From Bacillota bacterium (GTDB taxonomy: Bacteria; Bacillota; Sulfobacillia; JAJZYS01; JAJYTV01), in contig JAJZIE010000168.1 in the NCBI GenBank assembly GCA_021810725.1, positions 1 to 5,660 of the forward strand: a stretch of DNA of 5,660 nucleotides, in the 5' to 3' direction. Positions within the stretch are counted from its first letter, which is position 1, and the number at the start of each line of letters is the position of its first letter. Below, piece after piece: positions 1-4,997 of the stretch. Position numbers and translations under genes: made by a program. The notes beneath the pieces were generated by a model. The model was given only the letters and a program-made list of their open reading frames with translations, did no database searches and had not been told where the DNA came from.

Positions 1-449
1 GCATCGAGGGCGGTACGAGGCCGAATGTCGTGGCCGGCGAGGCAAGGTGCCTCATCGATGTCCGCGTGCCACGCCTTCGGGACATGGCCGCGGTGGAGGA
101 TCTCTTGCGGCAGACCGCCCTCACGCCGAACGACAAGCGGATCGAGCTGCGCCTCGAAGGCGGCTTTCAGGGACCGCCTATGGAGAAGACGGCGGCGACT
201 GAGGCCCTGCTCGTCCAGGCGCGTGCCGTGGCCGAGGCGATCGGTCTGCCGCTCGAGGATGTCGCCACCGGTGGCGGCTCGGATGGCAACCGCGTCGCGG
301 CGTCCGGCGTTCCGGTGCTGGACGGTCTCGGGCCGGTCGGCGGCAGGGCCCACAGCGTCGACGAGTTCATCGATCTCGATTCGGTCGCGCCGCGCACGGC
401 TCTTCTGGCCGGCCTTCTGTGCCGCATCCTGGGCGATGGGAGAAGCTAG
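1..449 (+). CDS. M20-family metallopeptidase/deacylase, C-terminal part (5' truncated by window edge)
   Basis: The reading frame is open from the first base (codons from position 3) to a TAG at 447-449, giving 148 residues; the start lies upstream of the window, so the internal GTG and ATG codons near 25-30 are not starts. The visible part begins in the dimerisation/lid domain with a GGTRPNVVAGEA stretch and a downstream D-x-R, typical of the M20 (CPG2/ArgE/DapE) fold. It returns to the catalytic domain with GPPMEKT, GGGSDGN (about 273-290) and PVLDGLGPVGG, followed by AHS (His codon 351-353), the position of the C-terminal metal-ligand histidine in CPG2-type enzymes. Family members are cytoplasmic, usually Zn-dependent, and cleave C-terminal glutamate, dipeptides or N-acyl groups from amino acids. 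The spacing of motifs is closest to the glutamate carboxypeptidase-like branch, but the substrate cannot be read from this half. The first metal-ligand motifs are outside the window. Family assignment is secure; specificity is unknown. Confidence 0.93.
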   Translation, partial: IEGGTRPNVVAGEARCLIDVRVPRLRDMAAVEDLLRQTALTPNDKRIELRLEGGFQGPPMEKTAATEALLVQARAVAEAIGLPLEDVATGGGSDGNRVAASGVPVLDGLGPVGGRAHSVDEFIDLDSVAPRTALLAGLLCRILGDGRS

Positions 450-592
450 AGGACGCCGGTGACCCACCCGCATATGCCATGTGGGCAGGAGGCGGCAACC
501 GGCACGCGAAAATTGTCGTAAGGGGCATGGCCGACCTTGCGCGTGCCCACCTTTTATGCAGCAGCGAAGGATCCGATCGGAGGAGTGCGGAG
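450..592 (+). other. Intergenic leader before the PLP enzyme gene, with alternative RNA pairings
   Basis: This 143-bp gap has no convincing gene of its own. An in-frame extension of the downstream gene exists but lacks ribosome binding sites. It contains three possible stems: GGCACGCG (501-508) with CGCGTGCC (540-547); GTGGGCA (481-487) with TGCCCAC (544-550); and a local hairpin 517-526 with 530-541 around an ATG loop, with a 2-nt bulge at 533-534. The first pairing excludes the other two, while the second and third can coexist. A TTTT run (552-555) follows the second stem after one base. This could be an attenuator or cis-regulatory leader, or only the chance pairing common in GC-rich DNA. 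I see no good -35/-10 promoter. Confidence 0.35.
581..585 (+). promoter_or_regulatory. Ribosome binding site fixing the start of the PLP enzyme
   Basis: AGGAG lies 7 nt before the ATG at 593. The frame is open far upstream (to 419), but the earlier ATGs at 419, 479 and 527 have no Shine-Dalgarno sequence at a usable distance. Residues that align with the family's N-terminus (HPDTAAVHAGE) begin directly after this ATG. Confidence 0.85.
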
Positions 593-1738
593 ATGCATCC
601 GGACACCGCAGCGGTCCACGCGGGCGAAACGCTTGCGCTGGCGCCGTCCTCGCTCGTGCCGCCGATCTACCAGACGTCGGTCTTCACGTTCGGCGATCTC
701 TACACCGCGGCGGACGTCACCGGCGGCAAGGCGGCGGGCTATTCCTACACGCGGATCGGGCAGCCGAACGCGGACATGTTCGCCGAGGCGGTCGCCGCGC
801 TCGAAGGGGCTCCCGCGGCCTGCGTCGCGGCATCCGGGATGGCCGCCATCCTGGCCGCGCTTGTCGCCGCGCGCGACGGGCGGGCGGTGGCCGCGGCGGA
901 CGAGATCTATGGCGGCTCGGTGGCCCTGCTCGAGGGCTTTCTCGAGCCGCTCGGCGTACGCTGCCTGCGCTTCGACGCCCACGACCCCCGATCGCTGCCG
1001 CGGGAGGCGGGCGTGGTGCTGGTGGAGAGCGCGTCGAACCCGCTTGGCCGCCTCTCGGACCTTGGGGCGCTCGCCGACGCCGCGCACAAGAACGGCCAAC
1101 GCCTGGTCGTCGACAACACGTTCGCGACACCGTACCTCTGCCGTCCCCACGAGCACGGCGCCGATCTCGTGGTGCACTCGGTGACGAAGTTCCTCGCGGG
1201 CCACGGCGATGTCACGCTGGGCGTCGTCACGGGCGACGAGGAGCTCGTGGGCCGCTGCCAGTCCGCCCTCGTGACCTTCGGCGCGACGCCGGATCCTTTC
1301 GCCTGCTGGCTCGCTTTGCGCGGGTTGAGAACCTTCGGCGTGCGCATGGAGCGCGCGGTGGGGAACGCGAAGGGCGTCGCCCGCTTCCTCGCGCAGCAGA
1401 GGGCCGTGCAGCGGGTCCATCACCCAAGCGTCCCCGGGCACCCCGACGCCGATCTCAGCCGGCGCTACCTCTCTGGGGAGGGGCCGGCGATCCTCGCCTT
1501 CGACCTCGACGGCGAGGCCGCGGCGGCCCGCTTCATCGAGCGGCTCCGCCTCATCCGCTACGCGCCGTCGCTTGGCGACGTCTCGACCATCGTGCTGCAC
1601 CCGGCCACCACCTCGCACAGACAGCTCGGCTCCGCCGAGAAGGAGCGCCTCGGCATCCTTCCCGGCACCATCCGGCTGTCGCTCGGCATCGAGCGGCTCG
1701 AAGACCTCGTCGCGGAGCTTGGCCATGCCCTCGACTGA
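593..1738 (+). CDS. Cys/Met-metabolism PLP-dependent enzyme (cystathionine gamma-synthase / lyase / sulfhydrylase family)
   Basis: This 381-residue protein is a typical full-length fold-type I PLP enzyme of the trans-sulfuration family, a cytoplasmic tetramer in characterised members. Seen in order: the N-terminal VHAGE and PPIYQTS segments; Y52-T-R54, which reaches the PLP phosphate of the neighbouring subunit; SGMAAI (81-86); Y106 in the IYGG segment, which stacks on PLP in relatives; ESASNP (145-150); D174 in VDNTFATPY, which pairs with the pyridine nitrogen; S196-V-T-K199, where K199 is the Schiff-base lysine; GHGD (203-206); and R361 in RLSLGIE, which binds the substrate carboxylate. All catalytic positions are intact. 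One deviation is GQPN (56-59) where the family usually has GNPT. Sequence alone does not separate cystathionine gamma-synthase, cystathionine or methionine lyase, and O-acyl-homoserine sulfhydrylase, so no symbol is given. It overlaps the next gene by 14 nt and follows an M20 hydrolase gene, which may hint at sulfur amino acid turnover. Confidence 0.95.
   Translation: MHPDTAAVHAGETLALAPSSLVPPIYQTSVFTFGDLYTAADVTGGKAAGYSYTRIGQPNADMFAEAVAALEGAPAACVAASGMAAILAALVAARDGRAVAAADEIYGGSVALLEGFLEPLGVRCLRFDAHDPRSLPREAGVVLVESASNPLGRLSDLGALADAAHKNGQRLVVDNTFATPYLCRPHEHGADLVVHSVTKFLAGHGDVTLGVVTGDEELVGRCQSALVTFGATPDPFACWLALRGLRTFGVRMERAVGNAKGVARFLAQQRAVQRVHHPSVPGHPDADLSRRYLSGEGPAILAFDLDGEAAAARFIERLRLIRYAPSLGDVSTIVLHPATTSHRQLGSAEKERLGILPGTIRLSLGIERLEDLVAELGHALD
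1712..1717 (+). promoter_or_regulatory. Ribosome binding site inside the PLP gene, fixing the start of the small acidic protein
   Basis: GCGGAG lies 7 nt before the ATG at 1725, within the last codons of the PLP enzyme. The frame is open further upstream, but that stretch is antisense-free coding sequence of the PLP gene in another frame. The ATG with this spacing gives translational coupling of the two genes. Confidence 0.7.
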
Positions 1739-2054
1739 AGGCGGCACGCCGCTCGCCCTGCGCGACGCGGTCTCGTTCCTCGAGGGCATCGAGGGCCGCC
1801 GGGCGCTCGTCGAGCTTGGCTACGGCACCTGGGCCCTGGCGCGCTTCCCGCTGCATGTCGAGGACGTCGACCTCGACGACGAGTTCCTCACCGTGATCGG
1901 CGACGTCTCGGACCTCGGCGACGCCGTCGTCTACTCGGAGGTGAACCTGCCGCTCGCGCAGGCGGGCGGCTACGAGATCTCGATCGCCGCTGGCGAGATG
2001 CGCCTCGTCAGCGAGGAGGGCATGCGGCTCTCCGTCACCGTGCTCGATGAGTGA
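1725..2054 (+). CDS. Small acidic protein of unknown function, coupled to the PLP enzyme
   Basis: A 109-residue protein that I do not recognise. It starts 14 nt before the PLP enzyme ends, with its own Shine-Dalgarno, so co-translation is very likely. It has about 21 Asp/Glu against 6 Arg and no lysine, with an acidic cluster at 46-53 (EDVDLDDE). No signal peptide or membrane helix is visible. A short helical-looking N-terminus (LRDAVSFLEGIEGRRALVEL) is followed by alternating hydrophobic/polar stretches (LTVIGDVSD, AVVYSEVNLPL, YEISIAAGEMRLV, MRLSVTVLDE) that look like beta strands. There are no Cys residues and no obvious metal or catalytic motif. The high G/C third positions match its neighbours, supporting real coding. 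It could be a partner or regulatory subunit of the PLP enzyme, or a small stand-alone beta-rich domain. Coding status is fairly sure; function is unknown. Confidence 0.8.
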   Translation: MPSTEGGTPLALRDAVSFLEGIEGRRALVELGYGTWALARFPLHVEDVDLDDEFLTVIGDVSDLGDAVVYSEVNLPLAQAGGYEISIAAGEMRLVSEEGMRLSVTVLDE

Positions 2055-2088
2055 CCGCCGCCTGGGAGCACGCAAACCGGCGATGTTG

Positions 2089-2095
2089 AAAGGAG
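2089..2095 (+). promoter_or_regulatory. Strong ribosome binding site for the CLC gene
   Basis: AAAGGAG lies 7 nt before the ATG at 2103, the best Shine-Dalgarno match in the window. The 48-bp gap in which it sits (2055-2102) shows no hairpin with a T-run and no clear promoter, so read-through transcription from the upstream genes is plausible. Confidence 0.8.
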
Positions 2096-2102
2096 TCCGG
2101 CC

Positions 2103-4088
2103 ATGGTATCCGGCGTGCTCGGCAATCTAGCGCAGCGTTCGAGGCCATATTCACCGCACATCCTCGTTCTGGCGCTCGTGACCGGCGTGATCGGCGGTCT
2201 TGGTGCCATCGTGTTCCGTTGGCTGATCTCCGTGGTCGAGGCGTTCGTCGTCTGGGTCGTGCCGTCGCATACCGTCTCACCGTCGCACCTCTTAATCGCC
2301 CTGGCACCCGCCGCCGGTCTCGTCGCCGTGAACCTGATCAGCCACTACCTGGCGCGCGAGGTCAAGGGACACGGCGTGCCGCAGATCCTCGAGGCGCTCG
2401 CCCTGCGCGGCGGACGCATCCGGCCGCGGGTGAGCTTCTTCGGCATCCTGGCTCCGGCCATCACGATCGGCAGCGGTGGCTCGGTGGGACGCGAGGGGCC
2501 GATCGCCCTGATCGGTGCCGCCTTCGGCTCCCTGCTCGGACAGGCCCTGCGCCTCTCGGAACGGGACATCTCCCTTCTGCTCGCCTGCGGCGCCGCCGCC
2601 GGCATCGGCGCCACCTTCAACGCGCCGATCGCCGGCGGCTTCTTCGGCCTCGAGGTCATTCTCGGCACCTACGCCATGGGCGCCCTGGTGCCCGTCTTCC
2701 TCTCGTCCGTCATGGGCGTATCGGTCTTCAACGCCTTCATGGGCAGCCGCGCGGTCCTGGTGACCCCGCCCTACCATGTCGTGAACCATTTCGCCGTGCT
2801 CTACATGATCGCGCTCGGCGTCCTCATGGCGTTCATCGCCTGGATCTACACCTCGGGCCTCACCTTCAGCGAGGACCTTTTCGAGCGGATGCCGCTCCAG
2901 TTCTGGCAGAAGGGCCTGATCGGCGGCCTTTTCGTCGGCCTCCTCGGTCTGCTCCTGCCGCAGGTGCTCGGCGTCGGCTACCCGACGATGCATGAAGCCC
3001 TGCTCGGGAATCTCGGGCTCGGCCTGCTCTTCGTGCTGTTCGCGGCAAAGCTCGTGGCGACGCTCGTGACGATCGGAGCCGGCGGCTCCGGCGGCGTGTT
3101 CGCTCCTTCGCTCTTCATCGGCGGCATGGCTGGGGGCGCCTTCGGCGCCATGCTGCATGCCATCTCTCCGGCTCTGGCGCCCTTCCCCGCGATCTATGCC
3201 GTCGCCGGCATGGCCGCGATGTTCGCCGCCGCCGCCCAGGCGCCGTTCGTCGCGATCACCATTCTCCTCGAGATCACGGGCGACTACCGCCTGACGGCGC
3301 CAGTGATGGCGGCCGCGGCGATCAGTTACGGCCTCTACCGCTTCTTCACGCCCTACTCGATGTACACGGTGAAGCTGAGCCGGCGGGGCATTGTCATCCT
3401 GCGCGGCCAGGACGTCCGCCCGACCGACCAGGTGACTGTGCGCACGCAGGTCGACCGCATGACGCGCGAGCGCATCCCGGGCGAGACGCCGAGCGGCGAG
3501 GTCTACGAGACCCTGACCTCCGCCGATCGCCCCTACGCCCTCGTCACCGACGAGGCGGGGGAGGTCGTGGGACTCCTGACCCTGATCGAACTCGTGCACG
3601 CCTTGAACCAGCCGGGCTCCGCCGAGAAGCCGGTGCGGGAGATTCTCGCGCCGATGCCGCGCCCGATCGAGGCGGACGCGAGCCTCGACGACGCCTTGCG
3701 CCAGCTGGGCCAGTATGACGTCGACGCCCTGCCTGTCACCGACCGGGGGCAGGTGATCGGCGTGATCAGCCGCAGCGCGGTGCTGCACGGCTACCGCCAC
3801 GCCACGCTGCGCACCCTCACGATCAGCCGTCAGATCCAGGAGCTCACCGAGGACGCCGCCGACCCCGGCCAGTTCTTCGACGTCTACCTGCGCCCGGCGT
3901 CCCCGGTGGTGGGCAAGAAGATCGTCGACCTCGGCCTGCCGCAGAGCGCCCTCGTCGTGGCCATCCGCAGGCAGGGCAAGGCCGTCATCCCGCATGGCGG
4001 CACCGAGCTCGAAGTGGGCGACCGCGTCGTCGTGTTCGCCTCCGCGAGCGGCGAGGTGCCGGATCTCAGGCGTCGGTTCGAAGGCTGA
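2103..4088 (+). CDS. CLC-family chloride channel/transporter with C-terminal CBS pair and RCK_C (TrkA-C)-like domain
   Basis: A 661-residue inner-membrane protein; CLC proteins are dimers moving Cl- (or other anions) either as channels or as Cl-/H+ antiporters. Membrane domain about 18-425: GHGVP (89-93) at the place of GSGIP; GREGP (129-133) with the external gating glutamate E131; GGVFAPS (330-336), the GxFxP motif; and Y421, likely matching the central chloride tyrosine (Y445 of E. coli ClcA). Aligning NAPIAGGFFGLEVI (173-186) with ClcA places V185 where ClcA has the internal proton glutamate E203, while E184 matches E202. Two CBS repeats follow (about 446-503 and 511-565), commonly binding adenine nucleotides. 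The end (about 588-660) has VVGKKIVDLGLP, IRRQGKAVIPHG and LEVGDRVVVFA, the pattern of the RCK_C/TrkA-C ligand domain known from K+ channels and antiporters. The start is set by AAAGGAG. The gene ends 24 bp from the convergent kinase gene. Family is secure; channel versus antiporter is open. Confidence 0.96.
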   Translation: MVSGVLGNLAQRSRPYSPHILVLALVTGVIGGLGAIVFRWLISVVEAFVVWVVPSHTVSPSHLLIALAPAAGLVAVNLISHYLAREVKGHGVPQILEALALRGGRIRPRVSFFGILAPAITIGSGGSVGREGPIALIGAAFGSLLGQALRLSERDISLLLACGAAAGIGATFNAPIAGGFFGLEVILGTYAMGALVPVFLSSVMGVSVFNAFMGSRAVLVTPPYHVVNHFAVLYMIALGVLMAFIAWIYTSGLTFSEDLFERMPLQFWQKGLIGGLFVGLLGLLLPQVLGVGYPTMHEALLGNLGLGLLFVLFAAKLVATLVTIGAGGSGGVFAPSLFIGGMAGGAFGAMLHAISPALAPFPAIYAVAGMAAMFAAAAQAPFVAITILLEITGDYRLTAPVMAAAAISYGLYRFFTPYSMYTVKLSRRGIVILRGQDVRPTDQVTVRTQVDRMTRERIPGETPSGEVYETLTSADRPYALVTDEAGEVVGLLTLIELVHALNQPGSAEKPVREILAPMPRPIEADASLDDALRQLGQYDVDALPVTDRGQVIGVISRSAVLHGYRHATLRTLTISRQIQELTEDAADPGQFFDVYLRPASPVVGKKIVDLGLPQSALVVAIRRQGKAVIPHGGTELEVGDRVVVFASASGEVPDLRRRFEG

Positions 4089-4112
4089 GCCAAAGGCGCT
4101 TCGCCGACCCGA

Positions 4113-4997
4113 TCACGCTCGAACCGGTTCGTCGTCGGCCGTCGCATTGCCAGACGCCAGGCGAGGGAAGAGGAGCGCCGCCGCGAAGCGGCGCTCCTCT
4201 TCGCGATAGCTGAGGCGCATGCGGCCGCCCGACACGGCCGCCAGACGCTGGACCACCGCGAGGCCGAGGCCGAAGCCCTGGCCCTTCTCGCGGCTGCCGC
4301 CGCGTACGAAGGGCCGCGCAAGGCTCGTGGGGTCCATTTCGGGGCGATCCGCGGGGTTTTCGATGCTGAGCCGCACGAAGAGCGGCCCGTCCATGGCGAG
4401 ACGCACCGTCACGGGCCCGTCGCCCTCCGCGTAGCGCAGCGCGTTGCTGAAGAGGTTCCCCAGCATGCGGGCAAGGCGCGACGGGCTGCACAAGACGGGC
4501 TTCGTCGGAGCGAGCCGCACCTCGAGCCCGCGACCCTGGAGGTCGAAGAGGGGTCGCACCCGCTCCACCTCCTCGGCCACCGCGGCGGTGAGGTCCAGGG
4601 CAGCTTCGCTGCTTTCGGGCCACGCCGCCTCGGCGGATGTGAGATCGATGAAGTCGTCGGCCAGCCGCTCGAGCTGCAGCAGCTCCGCCTCCATCGCGGC
4701 GAGTTCGCCGCCCGCGGCCGGCGTGCCGTCCGCCAGGCCGCCCAGCCTGAGACGCAGCCGCGTGAGCGGAGTGCGGAAGTCATGGGCGAGTTCGGCGCCG
4801 AGCGACACCTCCGCTGCCGCGGTGGTCCCGGCACGCTCTGTCGGGGTGCGGGCCGCGCGGGGCCGAGTCAGCCACAGCGCGACGCTTGCGAAGAGCACCC
4901 ACGCGAGAAGCCACCATGCCCTCTCCGGAGCCGCCGGTGGCCACCAGCCGTAGAGGAGCCCGGCGCACAGGAGAGCGAGGCCCGCTTCAGCGCGCAT
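4113..4997 (-). CDS. Sensor histidine kinase, short intramembrane-sensing type
   Basis: A 294-residue membrane kinase that should autophosphorylate and pass the phosphate to the response regulator encoded just upstream. Two hydrophobic helices (about 5-19 and 27-44) are joined by only a few residues (PPAAPER), so there is no periplasmic sensor; the 45-61 linker is too short for HAMP. DHp domain: H72 in AHDFRTPLTRLRL, an H-D variant as in EnvZ. ATP-binding domain: N box N181-L-F-S-N185-A-L-R-Y, F box PFVRGG (229-234) and G2 box GQGFGLGLA (239-247). The usual G1 DxGxG is replaced by IENPADRP (212-219), similar to the V-E-N form found in CusS-like kinases. The ATG at 4997 lies inside the regulator's last codons (11-nt overlap), preceded by GGGAAGG at 8 nt. 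The overlap means coupled translation. The stimulus is unknown; an envelope or membrane signal, or a partner protein, is likely for this architecture. Confidence 0.93.
   Translation of the reverse strand: MRAEAGLALLCAGLLYGWWPPAAPERAWWLLAWVLFASVALWLTRPRAARTPTERAGTTAAAEVSLGAELAHDFRTPLTRLRLRLGGLADGTPAAGGELAAMEAELLQLERLADDFIDLTSAEAAWPESSEAALDLTAAVAEEVERVRPLFDLQGRGLEVRLAPTKPVLCSPSRLARMLGNLFSNALRYAEGDGPVTVRLAMDGPLFVRLSIENPADRPEMDPTSLARPFVRGGSREKGQGFGLGLAVVQRLAAVSGGRMRLSYREEERRFAAALLFPRLASGNATADDEPVRA
4120..4131. repeat. 12-bp perfect palindrome at the 3' end of the kinase gene
   Basis: CGAACCGGTTCG reads the same on both strands and lies in the last codons of the kinase (encoding the D-E-P-V-R region), 31 nt past the CLC stop. 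It may be a protein-binding site or chance; as RNA it folds only weakly. Confidence 0.4.
4167..4202. repeat. Perfect 15-bp inverted repeat (stem-loop) inside the 3' end of the kinase gene
   Basis: GAAGAGGAGCGCCGC (4167-4181) is followed by a 6-nt spacer (CGCGAA, 4182-4187) and its exact reverse complement GCGGCGCTCCTCTTC (4188-4202). In the kinase it encodes residues about 266-277 (EEERRFAAALLF), near the end of the ATP-binding domain. On the plus strand it begins 78 nt after the CLC stop codon. No T-run follows on either strand, so it is not a canonical intrinsic terminator, but in an RNA from either direction it would form a very stable hairpin. It could stop or protect the 3' ends of the converging transcripts, or be a codon-driven coincidence. 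Confidence 0.8.

Noticed and set aside
528..540. Sigma-54-like promoter (TGGC ... TTGC) before the PLP gene
   Set aside because: The GG and GC elements are 10 nt apart instead of 12, and this spacing is strict for sigma-54.
419..592. N-terminal extension of the PLP enzyme to the ATG at 419
   Set aside because: It would overlap the M20 gene, has no ribosome binding site, and adds 58 residues with no family counterpart; the ATG at 593 has AGGAG at 7 nt.
501..592. SAM-II type riboswitch upstream of the PLP gene
   Set aside because: The position and gene type fit, but the conserved loop and the A-rich pseudoknot strand I would expect are not visible.
554..1789. 411-codon open frame on the minus strand opposite the PLP enzyme
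   Set aside because: Low-complexity Arg/Glu-rich translation with no motifs, explained by GC-rich codon bias of the PLP gene.
481..1896. 471-codon plus-strand frame overlapping the PLP gene
   Set aside because: Arg/Ala/Gly-rich translation without domain features; it is an out-of-frame shadow of the PLP coding sequence.
2292..3995. 567-codon open frame on the minus strand opposite the CLC gene
   Set aside because: Its product is rich in H, E, R, G and D with no recognisable domain; it is the mirror of a GC-rich coding frame. The CLC frame on the other strand is unambiguous.
4083..4112. Intrinsic terminator directly after the CLC gene
   Set aside because: Only a 4-bp stem (GGCG 4095-4098 with CGCC 4102-4105) is present and there is no T-run.
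4114..4623. Further open frames on both strands over the kinase gene
   Set aside because: The kinase frame shows all expected boxes in order; the others are Arg/Ser/Ala-rich shadows.
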